Below are positions 50,833-62,228 of a stretch of DNA of 64,000 nt, one piece after another. Source of the stretch: Pantoea septica (lineage in GTDB: Bacteria; Pseudomonadota; Gammaproteobacteria; Enterobacterales; Enterobacteriaceae); contig NZ_MLJJ01000019.1 in the NCBI RefSeq assembly GCF_002095575.1, positions 1-64,000 of the forward strand, written 5' to 3'. The position numbers were made by a program, and so were the translations under genes. Each line of letters begins with the position of its first letter. Position 1 is the first letter of the stretch. The notes under the pieces were generated by a model. It saw only the letters and a program-made list of their open reading frames with translations, searched no databases and was not told where the DNA came from.

Positions 50833-51297
50833 TTACCAGTGACCGAGCACCACGTGGTGCGCAAAGGCTTTCTCGCAATATTTGCAGGTCAGCACCACCT
50901 CGGCGTCGCGCTTTTTCACCGCAAAGCTGGAGAAGACCGGCTCGCTGCGGCTGATGCAGTTGCCGTTGGGGCAGGTCAGCACGCGCTCAATGCGCTCTGG
51001 CAGCGTCGGCGCGATTTTCGCCACCACTTCATAGTCGTCTATGCGGTTCACCGTGGCGTGCGGCGCATAGACCGCCAGCTGGTTGATCTGATCCTCGGTG
51101 AGGAAAGTGTTCTCGATCTTGATCAGATCTTTGCGCCCCAGCTCGCCCGAGGGCAGGTTAAGGCCGATGGTGATGCGCTGATCGGTTTCGGTGAGGCGAA
51201 ACAGCGACAGCAGCTTAAACCCAACCTGCGCCGGAATGTGGTCGATGACCGTGCCGCGCTTGATCGCTTCCACCTGCAGTTTATTGTCGTGAGTCAT
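50833..51297 (-). CDS. pyrI: PyrI, aspartate carbamoyltransferase regulatory chain
   Basis: PyrI binds CTP/ATP and gives the pyrimidine enzyme its feedback control. The 154 residues have the N-terminal nucleotide-binding part ([18 protein letters not shown], with the ITIGLNLPS strand) and a zinc domain with Cys 109, 114, 138 and 141 exactly as in E. coli. It starts 12 bases after pyrB in the pyrLBI operon. Confidence 0.97.
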   Translation of the reverse strand: MTHDNKLQVEAIKRGTVIDHIPAQVGFKLLSLFRLTETDQRITIGLNLPSGELGRKDLIKIENTFLTEDQINQLAVYAPHATVNRIDDYEVVAKIAPTLPERIERVLTCPNGNCISRSEPVFSSFAVKKRDAEVVLTCKYCEKAFAHHVVLGHW

Positions 51298-51309
51298 GGC
51301 GATTGCTCC

Positions 51310-52245
51310 TTACAGATCCTGTTCGCTGTTGAGTACCAGCGCCAGCAGAGCCTGACGCGCGAAGATGCCGTTGCCCGCCTGCTGGAAATACCAGGCGTAG
51401 GGCGTTTTATCCACGTCGGTGGCGATCTCGTCAACGCGCGGTAGCGGATGCAGCACTTTCATATTGTCGCGCGCGCCGGCCAGATCCGCCGCGCGCAGAA
51501 TAAACTGCGCCTTGACGTTGGCGTATTCCGACGGGTCGAGACGCTCTTTCTGCACGCGGGTCATATAGAGAATATCGGCGTGCGGGATCACCGCTTCGAT
51601 GCTGTCGTGGCGCGACCAGACGATGCCGCGCTCGTCCAGCGTATCGGTGATATAGGCCGGCATCGCCAGCGCGTCGGGCGCGATAAAGTAGAAGCGGTTG
51701 CCGTCGAATTTCGCCAGCGCCTGCGTCAGGGAGTGCACCGTGCGGCCATATTTCAGGTCGCCGACCATGGCGATGCTCAGGTTATCCAGGCGGCTCTGCG
51801 TCTCAAGGATGGTAAAGAGATCCAGCAGCGTCTGGGTCGGGTGCTGATTGGCGCCATCCCCGGCGTTAAGGATCGGCACGCCGCCGGAAAACTCCGTGGC
51901 AAGCCGCGCGGCGCCCTCTTGCGGATGACGCATCACGATGGCGTCGACGTAGGTGCCGATAACGGAAATCGTATCCGCCAGGGTTTCGCCCTTTTTGCCG
52001 AGCGAGGTATTGCTGCCGTCGGCGAAACCCACCACCGACGCGCCCAGCCGGTGCATCGCCGTTTCAAACGACAGGCGCGTGCGCGTCGAGGCTTCAAAGA
52101 AGCAGCTGGCGATGACCTTGTGCTTCAGCAGCTCCGGCCGCGGATTGGCTTTCAGTCGCGCGGCGGTGTGCAGCACCAACTCCAGTTCGTCGCGACTCAG
52201 ATCGTTAATAGAAATAATATGTTTGCGATATAACGGGTTAGCCAT
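51310..52245 (-). CDS. pyrB: PyrB, aspartate carbamoyltransferase catalytic chain
   Basis: First committed step of pyrimidine synthesis. The 311 residues show the carbamoyl-phosphate motif [13 protein letters not shown] near 52-65, the mobile-loop Lys region [28 protein letters not shown] and HPLPRVDEI. Expression is probably set by the attenuator at 52278-52395. Confidence 0.98.
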   Translation of the reverse strand: MANPLYRKHIISINDLSRDELELVLHTAARLKANPRPELLKHKVIASCFFEASTRTRLSFETAMHRLGASVVGFADGSNTSLGKKGETLADTISVIGTYVDAIVMRHPQEGAARLATEFSGGVPILNAGDGANQHPTQTLLDLFTILETQSRLDNLSIAMVGDLKYGRTVHSLTQALAKFDGNRFYFIAPDALAMPAYITDTLDERGIVWSRHDSIEAVIPHADILYMTRVQKERLDPSEYANVKAQFILRAADLAGARDNMKVLHPLPRVDEIATDVDKTPYAWYFQQAGNGIFARQALLALVLNSEQDL

Positions 52246-52277
52246 AGTTCGCCTCTCTGCGCTGCCGAATTGCGGAC

Positions 52278-52309
52278 AAAAAAAAGCCCCTGCTTAAGGG
52301 GCTTTTTTT
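52278..52309 (-). terminator. pyrBI attenuator terminator
   Basis: On the minus strand AGCCCC, a seven-base loop, GGGGCT and a long T-run. It overlaps the end of the leader peptide pyrL (stop 52294-52296). In E. coli, low UTP slows polymerase at a U-rich tract so that the ribosome follows closely and blocks this hairpin. Confidence 0.92.
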
Positions 52310-52395
52310 ACGATCGGGTTAATGACGGAAAAAACAGGGGCGCCGCCTGCGTTCAGGCGTGATGTCGCATGAATGTTTGCGCTGCGCTGTTGCAT
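52294..52395 (-). CDS. pyrL: PyrL, pyrBI leader peptide (33 residues)
   Basis: A short open frame begins at ATG 52395 after a strong GGAGGAAG site and codes for 33 residues, starting MQQRSANIHATSR and ending IVKKAP, with its stop inside the terminator hairpin. A hairpin at 52344-52359 (CGCCTG/CAGGCG) followed by a U-rich tract at 52326-52335 provides the expected pause site. The peptide sequence differs from E. coli PyrL (44 residues), as expected when only its translation matters. Confidence 0.85.
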   Translation of the reverse strand: MQQRSANIHATSRLNAGGAPVFSVINPIVKKAP

Positions 52396-52480
52396 GCTTC
52401 CTCCGGAAAATTGGGGCGCATTATACCCGTCCGGCGTTTTGCATCAAGGGAAAACGTTTGCGGAGCGGTTGGCTGACCGG

Positions 52481-53488
52481 CTATGCCTGGCTCAGCGTCG
52501 CCACCATGACCGCTTTGATGGTGTGCATGCGGTTTTCCGCCTGGTCGAATACGATGCTGTGCTCCGATTCGAAGACCTCGTCGCTCACCTCCATGCCGCC
52601 GTGCAGGCCGTACTGCTCGGCCATTTGCCGACCCAGCGTGGTCTGATCGTCATGAAACGCCGGCAGACAGTGCAGGAACTTCACCTGCGGGTTGCCGGTC
52701 AGCTGCACCATCGCCTGATTGACCTGATAGTCGCGCAGCAGCGCGATGCGCTCTTCCCATACCGCTTTCGCCTCGCCCATCGATACCCAGACGTCGGTAT
52801 AGATAAAGTCCGCGCCCTTGACGCCTGCGGCGATATCCTCGGTCAGGGTGATGCTGCCGCCGGTTTTCTGCGCCGCCTGGCGGCAGGTTTCGACCAGATC
52901 GGCTTCCGGCCAGCAGCCTTTCGGCGCGACCAGGCGCAGATCCAGACCGGTCACCGCCGCCGCTTCCAGCATGCTGTTGCCCATGTTATTGCGGGCGTCG
53001 CCGACGTAGACCAGCGTCATCTCGCTCAGCGCCTTGCCCGGCAGATGCTCCTGCATGGTGAGCAGATCCGCCAGCAGCTGGGTAGGGTGAAACTCGGTTG
53101 TGAGGCCGTTCCACACCGGCACGCCGGCGAATTCCGCCAGCGTCTCCACCAGCGCCTGGCCGTAGCCGCGGTACTGGATGCCGTCATACATGCGGCCCAG
53201 CACGCGGGCAGTATCTTTCATCGACTCTTTGTGGCCGATCTGGCTGCCGCTCGGGCCGAGATAGGTGACATTAGCGCCCTGATCGTATGCGGCAACTTCG
53301 AAAGAGCATCGGGTACGGGTCGAGTCTTTTTCGAAGATGAGCGCGATATTTTTGCCCTTCAGGCGCTGCGTTTCGCTACCGTTTTTTTTAGCGCGTTTTA
53401 ATTCAGCGGCGAGGTCAAGCAGGGAGGTGATATCGGCCGGGCTAAAATCGAGCAGCCGAAGGAAGTGGCGTTGAAAAAGGTGACTCAT
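52481..53488 (-). CDS. argI: ArgI, ornithine carbamoyltransferase
   Basis: Makes citrulline from ornithine and carbamoyl phosphate in arginine synthesis. The 335 residues have [47 protein letters not shown] (ornithine site) and [13 protein letters not shown] at 53488 (MSHLFQRH) follows GGAGCCC; the longer frame back to 53704 crosses the operator. Two ARG boxes overlap its promoter. It lies upstream of pyrLBI, as in E. coli. The symbol argI is used for the position; argF is the paralogue name. Confidence 0.96.
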   Translation of the reverse strand: MSHLFQRHFLRLLDFSPADITSLLDLAAELKRAKKNGSETQRLKGKNIALIFEKDSTRTRCSFEVAAYDQGANVTYLGPSGSQIGHKESMKDTARVLGRMYDGIQYRGYGQALVETLAEFAGVPVWNGLTTEFHPTQLLADLLTMQEHLPGKALSEMTLVYVGDARNNMGNSMLEAAAVTGLDLRLVAPKGCWPEADLVETCRQAAQKTGGSITLTEDIAAGVKGADFIYTDVWVSMGEAKAVWEERIALLRDYQVNQAMVQLTGNPQVKFLHCLPAFHDDQTTLGRQMAEQYGLHGGMEVSDEVFESEHSIVFDQAENRMHTIKAVMVATLSQA

Positions 53489-53513
53489 AACGGGCTCCAG
53501 TGCGTCCATTCTG

Positions 53514-53557
53514 ATTGAATGAAAATTCAATCTAAACGTATGAATATTCATTTTCAA
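53514..53557 (-). promoter_or_regulatory. argI promoter with two ARG boxes
   Basis: Minus-strand TTGAAA (53552-53557), a 17-base spacer and TAGATT (53529-53534) form the promoter. ARG box 1 (53514-53531) contains a perfect TGAAT-GAAA-ATTCA. Box 2 (53535-53552) contains CGTAT-GAAT-ATTCA, separated by three bases: the classic paired ArgR operator. Confidence 0.88.
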
Positions 53558-53651
53558 CCCCAGCGTAAAGAAACTTTCCGTTTTGAGTAGTGGCGCGCCG
53601 GGCAGTGTGGGAAAATACTTGTTTATTGCCGAACACTGAGGGGAATTCGCC

Positions 53652-54080
53652 ATGGCATATGAAGCATTGCTGGAAGAGCAGCGTGAAGAGACACGCCTGA
53701 TCATTGATGAGCTGCTGGAAGACGGCAGCGATCCGGATGCGCTCTATACCATTGAACATCATCTCTCCTGCAACAACTTCGACTCGCTGGAAAAAGCGGC
53801 CGTTGACGCGTTTAAGCTGGGTTATGAAGTGACCGAGCCGGAAGAGCTGGAGCTGGAGGACGGCACCACGGTGATGTGCGTCGATATCCTCAGCGAGTCG
53901 GCGCTGAAGCCTGAGCTGATCGACGCGCAGGTTGAGCAGCTGGTCAATCTGGTGGGCAAATACAACGTCGACTACGACGGCTGGGGCACCTACTTCGAAG
54001 ATCCCGACGCCGAAGATGAAGATGACGACGAAGATGGCGACATTATCGACGGCGACGAAGATAACGGCGTACGCCACTGA
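53652..54080 (+). CDS. rraB: RraB, RNase E inhibitor
   Basis: RraB binds RNase E and alters degradosome composition. The 142 residues match the family: [31 protein letters not shown] N-terminus, [26 protein letters not shown] segment, [12 protein letters not shown] and a strongly acidic Asp/Glu tail. GAGGGGAA precedes the ATG. It is divergent from argI, as in E. coli. Confidence 0.95.
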   Translation: MAYEALLEEQREETRLIIDELLEDGSDPDALYTIEHHLSCNNFDSLEKAAVDAFKLGYEVTEPEELELEDGTTVMCVDILSESALKPELIDAQVEQLVNLVGKYNVDYDGWGTYFEDPDAEDEDDDEDGDIIDGDEDNGVRH

Positions 54081-54136
54081 TTTCCCCTGGCGGAGCCGCG
54101 CGCTCCGCCTTTCCGTTTCCTGCCTTTTGAACAGAC

Positions 54137-54898
54137 ATGAACTACGCACCGCTGCTTGAGCCTATCTATCAGTTTCTACTCTGCCGCACGCCGCAAGCCT
54201 GGATTGACGAGGCGCGCAAACCGGAAAACCTGACGCTGCTGCTGACCGACCATCTGGTTTGCGAACTGAAAGCGGCGCAGACCGCCACCTGGCTGATCCG
54301 TAAGTATGTCGCCGACAAGCCGAGCGGCGAGGCGATCCTCGCCTGGCTGAAGCCCTACGAAGATTTTATTTTCCGCGAGCAGCCCGACAGCCAGTTTATT
54401 CAGGCGCATAAAAGCCTCTCTAAAAGCATCATTGTGCGTAACGAGCTGCCCTGGGCGGACGATCTGGTGGAGAAGATGGTGCTGCTGATCAAAGAGGAGC
54501 TGCACCACTTTTATCAGGTATGGGAGATTATGCAGGCGCGCGGCTTGCCCTATAAAAAGATCACCTCCAGCCGCTACGCCAAAGGGCTGCTGCGGGAGAT
54601 CACTACGCACGAGCCCGATACGCTGGTGGATAAGCTGATCTGCGGCGCCTATATTGAGGCGCGCTCCTGCGAACGCTTCGCCAGCCTGGCGCCCTGGCTG
54701 GATGCGGAGCTGGAGAAGTTCTATATCTCGCTGCTGCGTTCGGAAGCGCGCCACTATCAGGACTATTTGGCCCTGGCGGCGCAGATCTCGCCGAAAGATA
54801 TCGCGCCGCGCGTGCGGGCGATTGGCATTACAGAAGGGCGGTTAATCAGCGAGCCGGACGACGAGCTGCGCTTTCACAGCGGCGTACCGATGTGGTGA
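54137..54898 (+). CDS. miaE: MiaE, tRNA ms2io6A37 hydroxylase
   Basis: Di-iron enzyme that hydroxylates the isopentenyl group at tRNA position 37. The 253 residues carry ligand motifs typical of ferritin-like carboxylate enzymes: HLVCELKAAQTA, KEELHHFYQVWEIM with the ExxH pair, and YIEARSCERF plus SEARHYQDYL. It follows rraB after 56 bases, the Salmonella arrangement; E. coli lacks the gene. Confidence 0.94.
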   Translation: MNYAPLLEPIYQFLLCRTPQAWIDEARKPENLTLLLTDHLVCELKAAQTATWLIRKYVADKPSGEAILAWLKPYEDFIFREQPDSQFIQAHKSLSKSIIVRNELPWADDLVEKMVLLIKEELHHFYQVWEIMQARGLPYKKITSSRYAKGLLREITTHEPDTLVDKLICGAYIEARSCERFASLAPWLDAELEKFYISLLRSEARHYQDYLALAAQISPKDIAPRVRAIGITEGRLISEPDDELRFHSGVPMW

Positions 54899-55631
54899 AT
54901 CTGAACAGGGCTCAGATTTAGAGTGCCGGGCCCTATTTTGATAATGAATTCACTTATCAGATTAAAAAAAAAGCCTCACGAGATTATTTTTGCGTAATGC
55001 ATCACACGAATCATTTTTACGGCTGACTGAAAAGCGAAAGTTAATTATATTTTCCTTAATCAGCGCGGGGATTTATTGATATCGTCATTTTTCTGTGGCT
55101 GGCTGATTGCATTTTTCCATGCGTATTTTCTCTCCCGACGCTGGCCTCGTTGGGATTCATAATGGAAAAGTGCACTCTTTGAAAAAAGTATTGATCGTTG
55201 TCAATTATTTAAACGAACGAGGTCACAGTCAGGCGGAGAGGCGTCAAAGATCATTTTCGTTTCTAAGTAGAGCCGCTACTGGATACGTTTCTGTGAGCGA
55301 ATCTGATGCTCATCAGATAAAAGGAGCGTCTTATTATATTCCTGCTGAAAAAGCTGACTGGCGTAATCAAGAACATTAACAGCCGGATCTGTCGCAGCCA
55401 GAAATATTCTATTCATGAATAAAGTAATATCAATGTGAGTGCAGCTTAAATCATTAGCCGATTAAGTAAGGAGGTTGGATTATCAGAACTCTGCTGACTT
55501 GCACTATTTCAGATAAAAGAAATTTGCCAATGCGGCAAGTTAATCATCTTAGAAAAAGATGTGCACGAGGTGCCTGCCAGACAGAATGACTACTGAGGGA
55601 AAATTAAATACTTTTAATCAGGAGCTTGAAA
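54899..55631. other. AT-rich stretch without a convincing gene
   Basis: About 730 bases clearly richer in A and T than the flanks. A weak AGGGC/GCCCT stem and ATTTT at 54907-54939 may end miaE. One open frame at 55107-55379 (TTG start; ATG at 55119) would code for up to 90 residues, but it has no ribosome site, no recognised domain and ordinary composition for chance. From 55380 to 55631 I see nothing except the AGGAG site of the next gene. E. coli has yjgN near this position. Confidence 0.6.
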
Positions 55632-56420
55632 ATGAGAAGAGAACTTAAAACATTATTTTTGATTTTCGTTGTGCTGGCAGGCGGTATGGGCGGTGCCTGG
55701 GGGGCGGATGTCATGCTTTATGTGACGCGACATGGCAAGACGATGTTTAACACGGTTGAGCGTGCGCAGGGCTGGTCTGATACGCCGCTGACCCCGGCTG
55801 GTGTCGCGGTTGCGGAGCAGCTGGGGCGTGGTTTGCAGCCTCTCAATTTTGTCGCCGCCTGGTCCAGCGATGCTGGCAGAGCAAGAGAGACTGCACGTCT
55901 CATCATGAAAGCATGGAAAACGCCGCTGCCGTTAAAAGAGCATAAAGGTTTACGAGAGGTCTGTTTTGGCTTATTTGAGGGCGATCTGGACAGAAATATG
56001 ATGGAGGCGGCTGCACGACAGGGAGGCTATGCTTCTGAAGAGGCGCTGCTGGAGGCGTTCAGCGCCGGTAAAATTAACATGGATGGCGTGATTGATATTA
56101 TCAAGGAGACAGAAGCGTCAGGGACCTCTTCACTGAAAGGCATTAAATCTTCCGGAGAAGCTGAAAGCTACCAGCAGGTTGCCAGGCGTATGCTGGAGAG
56201 CATGACAGAAATAGCGCAAAAGGCTCAACAGCAGGGCGGTGGCAACGTACTGGTCGTCAGCCATGGTATGGCGATCTCATCATTGCTGCTGGCGCTGGGC
56301 GATAAATCACCGAATCAGTGGCTTGAGAATGCCAGCGTAACCCTGTTGCGCTACACCGATAGCGGTAAGTTTGTCGTTGAGACTGTCAACGACATGCAAT
56401 ACGTCAAGGCTGGATTATAG
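55632..56420 (+). CDS. Exported histidine phosphatase family protein
   Basis: A 262-residue branch-1 histidine phosphatase. The N-terminus ([20 protein letters not shown]) is a signal peptide with cleavage near residue 24-25, so it probably acts in the periplasm. Catalytic pieces are TRHGKTMFN with His 34, [11 protein letters not shown] with the Arg, [11 protein letters not shown] with the acidic residue and VVSHGMAIS with His 212. ATG 55632 follows AGGAG. Base composition is lower in GC than the neighbours, and the gene is not part of the E. coli argI-valS interval, so it looks acquired. The substrate is unknown; phytate, sugar phosphates and acid phosphatase activity are all possible. It overlaps yjgM by six bases. 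Confidence 0.85.
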   Translation: MRRELKTLFLIFVVLAGGMGGAWGADVMLYVTRHGKTMFNTVERAQGWSDTPLTPAGVAVAEQLGRGLQPLNFVAAWSSDAGRARETARLIMKAWKTPLPLKEHKGLREVCFGLFEGDLDRNMMEAAARQGGYASEEALLEAFSAGKINMDGVIDIIKETEASGTSSLKGIKSSGEAESYQQVARRMLESMTEIAQKAQQQGGGNVLVVSHGMAISSLLLALGDKSPNQWLENASVTLLRYTDSGKFVVETVNDMQYVKAGL

Positions 56421-56924
56421 CCGTTTCAGCATCCGCACTTCGCAGTCGACATGGCCGGTGCAGCCCATCGCGCTGTCGATATGCTCAAAGCCTAGCGACT
56501 CATAGAGTTTAATCGCTCGCGTCAGGCTGGCGGTGGTTTCCAGATAGCAGCGACGGAAGCCGTGGCTGCGTGCATGTTCCAGCGCACGCAGCGCCAGCTC
56601 GCGCGCCAGACCCTGACCGCGAACGGCAGGCAGAAAATACATCTTTTGCAGTTCGCAGATATCGGGTGCGCTGCAGGCGAGCGGCGCAACACCACCGCCG
56701 CCAACGACCCTGCCCTGATATTCAATAATCCAGTAGGCACTCTGTTCGGCACGGTAAAGCTCAAACAGCTGGTCGAGCTGGGGATCTGAGACGGTATAGC
56801 CCTTGTCTGCCGTCAGGCCGAACTCGGCGGACACATCGCGGATCACCTGGGCAATATGCGGATTATCGGCGGCCGTAATCGGCCGCACCTGGAGGTCAGA
56901 AAGCGGGTTGGCGCTGGTCGTCAT
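56415..56924 (-). CDS. yjgM: YjgM, GNAT-family N-acetyltransferase
   Basis: A 169-residue acetyltransferase close to E. coli Yjg[58 protein letters not shown] (acetyl-CoA loop) and [23 protein letters not shown]. Two adjacent ATG codons (56927, 56924) follow GGAAGAG; the second has better spacing. It lies downstream of the valS terminator on the same strand, its usual place next to valS. Confidence 0.92.
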   Translation of the reverse strand: MTTSANPLSDLQVRPITAADNPHIAQVIRDVSAEFGLTADKGYTVSDPQLDQLFELYRAEQSAYWIIEYQGRVVGGGGVAPLACSAPDICELQKMYFLPAVRGQGLARELALRALEHARSHGFRRCYLETTASLTRAIKLYESLGFEHIDSAMGCTGHVDCEVRMLKRL

Positions 56925-56953
56925 CATCTCTTCCGGATTTGTACGAGGTCAAT

Positions 56954-56978
56954 AAAAAAGCCGGGCAAGCCCGGCTTT
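56954..56978 (-). terminator. Terminator after valS
   Basis: On the minus strand AAAGCCGGGC, TT, GCCCGGCTTTTTT: a perfect 10-bp stem and T-run 25 bases after the valS stop, before yjgM. Confidence 0.92.
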
Positions 56979-57003
56979 ATGAATAAGCTGTCAGCTAAGA
57001 CGC

Positions 57004-59859
57004 TTACAATGCCGCAATCACCGCCTGCTGTTCAATCAGTTTCGCTTTCGACTGCTCCAGCTCGGCGACGCGCTCGCGCTCTTTCGCTACCACCGCCTCC
57101 GGCGCGCGCGAGACAAAGCCTTCGTTGGCCAGCTTGACCTGGATCTTCTCGATTTCAACGTCGAGCTTGCCCAGCTCTTTCGCCAGACGATCCAGCTCTG
57201 CCGCCTTGTCTACCAGGCCCGCCATCGGGATCAGCAGCTCGGCGCCTTCGACGATTTTCGTCACGGAAACCGGACCTTTCTCGCCCGCCGGCAGGATGGT
57301 CAGGCTCTCCAGACGCGCCAGGCGCAACAGGAAGGTGCGGTTCGCTTCCACACGGCGCAGCGCCGCAGGAGAACAGTCGCGCAGCAGCACGTCGAGCGGC
57401 TTGCTCAGGGCGATATTCATCTCGGCGCGGATATTACGCACCGCGACGATCGCCTGCTTCATCCACTCGATATCCGCCATTGCTTCCTCATCCACTTTCG
57501 CCGCGTCGTACTGCGGGAAAGGCTGCAGCATGATGGTGTCGTCGCTGATGTTCTTCAGCACCTTCACGCGCTGCCAGATGGTCTCGGTGATAAACGGAAT
57601 GATCGGATGGGCGAGGCGCAGCAGCGCTTCCAGCACCGTCACCAGCGTATTGCGCGTGCCGCGCAGCTCCGCTTCGCTGCCGTTGTTCATCACCGGCTTG
57701 GTCAGCTCCAGGTACCAGTCGCAGAACTGGTTCCAGGTGAAGTCATAAAGAATATTCGCGGCGATATCGAAACGATAGCTGTCCAGCGCCTCGCGGTACG
57801 CTTTGACCGTGTTGTTGAACTCGGCGAGGATCCAGCGATCCGCCAGCGACAGCGTCATTTCGCAGCCGTTCTGACCGCAATCCTGATCTTCGGTGTTCAT
57901 CAGCACGAAGCGGCTGGCGTTCCACAGCTTGTTGCAGAAGTTGCGGTAGCCTTCAAGGCGCTTCATATCCCAGTTGATGTCGCGGCCGGTCGAGGCGAGC
58001 GCCGCCAGGGTAAAGCGCAGCGCATCGGTGCCGGACGGCTCGATGCCTTCCGGGAACTGCTTCTCGGTGCGCTTGCGGATCTTCTCCGCCAGCTGCGGCT
58101 GCATCATGTTGCCGGTACGCTTTTCCAGCAGATCTTCCAGCGAGATGCCGTCGACCATATCCAGCGGATCGATAACGTTGCCTTTGGATTTCGACATCTT
58201 CTGGCCTTCTTCGTCGCGGATCAGACCGGTCATATAGACGGTCTTGAACGGCACCTGCGGCTTGCCGTTTTCATCTTTGATGAAGTGCATGGTCAGCATG
58301 ATCATGCGGGCAATCCAGAAGAAGATAATGTCGAAACCGCTCACCAGCACGCTGGTCGGGTGGAACTGGCGCAGCGCTTCGGTGTTCTCCGGCCAGCCGA
58401 GGGTCGAGAAAGTCCACAGGCCCGAGGAGAACCAGGTGTCGAGCACGTCTTCGTCCTGACGCAGCGCCACGTCTGCGCCCAGGTTGTTTTCGCTGCGCAC
58501 TTCCTCTTCGCTGCGGCCGACATAGACGTTGCCGTCGTTGTCGTACCAGGCCGGAATGCGGTGGCCCCACCAGAGCTGGCGCGAAATACACCAGTCCTGA
58601 ATGTCGCGCATCCAGGAAAAGTACATGTTTTCATACTGCTTCGGCACGAACTGGATATCGCCGTTCTCAACCGCCTCGACCGCGACTTTCGCCAGCGGCG
58701 CGGTACGCACGTACCACTGGTCGGTCAGCATCGGCTCGATGACCACGCCGCCGCGATCGCCGTAAGGTACGGTCAGGTCGTGCGGTTTGATCTCGTCCAG
58801 CAGGCCCAGTTCGTCCACGGCGGCGACAATCGCCTTACGCGCGGCGAAGCGCTCCATTTTCTGGAACTGCGCCGGGATCTCGTCCGAGCAGGCGTCGCTG
58901 ACTTCGCCGTTGGTGTCGTACACCTGAGCGCGCTCGCGGATATCGCCGTCGAAGGTCAGGATATTGATCATCGGCAGCTTGTGGCGACGACCGACTTCAT
59001 AGTCGTTGAAGTCGTGCGCCGGCGTGATTTTCACGCAGCCGGTGCCTTTCTCCATATCCGCGTGCTCGTCGCCCACGATGGGAATGCGACGGTTCACCAG
59101 CGGCAGGATCACCTCTTTGCCGATCAGATCTTTGTAGCGCGGGTCTTCCGGGTTGACCGCCACGCCGGTATCGCCCAGCAGGGTTTCCGGACGCGTGGTG
59201 GCGACCACCAGATAATCTTTGCCTTCGGCGGTTTTCACGCCGTCCGCCAGCGGATAGCGGATATGCCACATCGAGCCTTTGCTCTCGCGGTTTTCCACTT
59301 CCAGATCGGAAATCGCGGTGCGCAGTTTCGGATCCCAGTTCACCAGGCGTTTGCCGCGGTAGATCAGGTTTTCTTTATGCAGGCGAACAAACACCTCTTT
59401 CACCGCGTTGGAAAGGCCGTCGTCCATGGTGAAGCGCTCGCGCTCCCAGTCCACGGAGTTGCCGAGGCGGCGCATCTGGCGGGTAATGGTGCCGCCTGAT
59501 TCCGCCTTCCACTGCCAGATCTTGTCGATAAAGGCGTCGCGGCCGTAGTCCTGGCGCGTTTTGCCCTCTTCGGCGGCGATCTTACGCTCTACCACCATCT
59601 GGGTGGCGATGCCCGCATGGTCGGTGCCGACCTGCCACAGCGTGTTATTCCCCTGCATGCGCTGGTAGCGGATCATGGTGTCCATGATGGTCTGCTGGAA
59701 AGCGTGACCCATGTGCAGGCTGCCGGTGACGTTCGGCGGCGGGATCATTATGCAGAAGCTTTCCTGGCTGGTATCGCCGTTAGGCTTGAAATAGCCTTGC
59801 TCTTCCCAGTGCTCGTAAAGCGGCTGCTCGATGTCTTGCGGGTTATATGTTTTTTCCAT
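57004..59859 (-). CDS. valS: ValS, valyl-tRNA synthetase
   Basis: Class I synthetase charging tRNA-Val. The 951 residues equal E. coli. HIGH-type motif GSLHMGHAF near 47-55, the editing domain with [16 protein letters not shown] in [11 protein letters not shown], an anticodon-binding domain and a C-terminal coiled-coil ([24 protein letters not shown] region). It starts five bases after holC, in pepA-holC-valS order. Confidence 0.98.
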   Translation of the reverse strand: MEKTYNPQDIEQPLYEHWEEQGYFKPNGDTSQESFCIMIPPPNVTGSLHMGHAFQQTIMDTMIRYQRMQGNNTLWQVGTDHAGIATQMVVERKIAAEEGKTRQDYGRDAFIDKIWQWKAESGGTITRQMRRLGNSVDWERERFTMDDGLSNAVKEVFVRLHKENLIYRGKRLVNWDPKLRTAISDLEVENRESKGSMWHIRYPLADGVKTAEGKDYLVVATTRPETLLGDTGVAVNPEDPRYKDLIGKEVILPLVNRRIPIVGDEHADMEKGTGCVKITPAHDFNDYEVGRRHKLPMINILTFDGDIRERAQVYDTNGEVSDACSDEIPAQFQKMERFAARKAIVAAVDELGLLDEIKPHDLTVPYGDRGGVVIEPMLTDQWYVRTAPLAKVAVEAVENGDIQFVPKQYENMYFSWMRDIQDWCISRQLWWGHRIPAWYDNDGNVYVGRSEEEVRSENNLGADVALRQDEDVLDTWFSSGLWTFSTLGWPENTEALRQFHPTSVLVSGFDIIFFWIARMIMLTMHFIKDENGKPQVPFKTVYMTGLIRDEEGQKMSKSKGNVIDPLDMVDGISLEDLLEKRTGNMMQPQLAEKIRKRTEKQFPEGIEPSGTDALRFTLAALASTGRDINWDMKRLEGYRNFCNKLWNASRFVLMNTEDQDCGQNGCEMTLSLADRWILAEFNNTVKAYREALDSYRFDIAANILYDFTWNQFCDWYLELTKPVMNNGSEAELRGTRNTLVTVLEALLRLAHPIIPFITETIWQRVKVLKNISDDTIMLQPFPQYDAAKVDEEAMADIEWMKQAIVAVRNIRAEMNIALSKPLDVLLRDCSPAALRRVEANRTFLLRLARLESLTILPAGEKGPVSVTKIVEGAELLIPMAGLVDKAAELDRLAKELGKLDVEIEKIQVKLANEGFVSRAPEAVVAKERERVAELEQSKAKLIEQQAVIAAL

Positions 59860-59864
59860 TTCTG

Positions 59865-60323
59865 CTATGTCGTTTGCGGCTGCGGCGGCGTGGCCGTATT
59901 CAATTGGAAACCAACGCTGCGGTACGCTTTATAGCGGTCGCGCGCCAGCTGTTTCTGAGACTCTTCGTAGGGTACGAAGTCTATCACTTCATGGAAAGCA
60001 GTAGCAAAATCTGCAAACTGCGGCAGCAGGCTGATCAGCAGATCGCGCGGCGAGCTGCCGCGACGCTGCGGCCAGGCGAGCTCGACCGGCGCGCCGTAGC
60101 GCGGACCTTCGCCCGCCAGATTGTGCGGCACGAAGGCGTTGGCCGGGCGCTGCCACAGCGCCTCGTCGAGGCGAATGGCCTGCTGTTCGTCTTCACAGGC
60201 GATCAAAATGCGTTTGCCCGCCCGCCAGCGCGTTTCCGCCAGATCGCACACCAGCGCCTCAATGGCGCTCAGCTCTTCGCTGGGCGAGTCCGTTTCCATT
60301 ACGTAGAAGGTTGCGTTTTTCAT
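59865..60323 (-). CDS. holC: HolC, DNA polymerase III chi subunit
   Basis: Chi links the clamp loader to SSB. The 152 residues match the family (147): [17 protein letters not shown], the Rossmann-like [36 protein letters not shown] and [24 protein letters not shown] at 60323 follows AAGGCAT; the frame extends back to 60380. It lies between pepA and valS, as in E. coli. Confidence 0.96.
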   Translation of the reverse strand: MKNATFYVMETDSPSEELSAIEALVCDLAETRWRAGKRILIACEDEQQAIRLDEALWQRPANAFVPHNLAGEGPRYGAPVELAWPQRRGSSPRDLLISLLPQFADFATAFHEVIDFVPYEESQKQLARDRYKAYRSVGFQLNTATPPQPQTT

Positions 60324-60423
60324 GGAAATGCCTTGTGGGTGAGAGGTGTCGATGTTACCAGCTAAGGCGCGCGGTAGCACTTCCCGATGAGATGGATATG
60401 GCGTCTGCGGTGGTATAAATCAA

Positions 60424-60451
60424 TGCGCGCCGCCTCTGAGAGCGGCGCGCA
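60424..60451. terminator. Perfect GC-rich hairpin after pepA
   Basis: TGCGCGCCGC (60424-60433), eight-base loop, GCGGCGCGCA (60442-60451), seven bases beyond the pepA stop. No strong T-run, so termination is uncertain. It closely resembles the hairpin after ridA. Confidence 0.5.
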
Positions 60452-60458
60452 GCGGGGC

Positions 60459-61985
<1,527 letters not shown>

Positions 61986-62228
61986 TTAAAGACAACGGCC
62001 GCGGCTGTCGCTAGAATGGTCCGCTTGATACCACAGAGGTAAAAAATTTTGTTGGTAATCAGCGTTCGAACTACGTTTAGTGTGGCAATGCGTTAATTTT
62101 CACCACCCTGACGCGTTTGTCATACCATTTTAGCTGCGACGCAGGCCATTGATGAAGAAAAATGGCTAATAAGCGTTGAAACTAGCGATTTTCCTGCAAA
62201 AAGACAAGTTATCACAGGCGTACTAAGC

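Noticed and set aside
55107-55379. 90-codon open frame before the histidine phosphatase
   Set aside because: TTG or late ATG start without a ribosome site, no domain, in an AT-rich stretch; cannot be told from chance.
55468-55570. AAGGAGG followed by a short basic frame
   Set aside because: No normal start codon at a suitable spacing; only ATC or an immediately adjacent TTG.
57607-59499. 630-codon open frame on the plus strand
   Set aside because: Antisense shadow of valS with His/Arg/Gln-rich composition; no recognisable protein.
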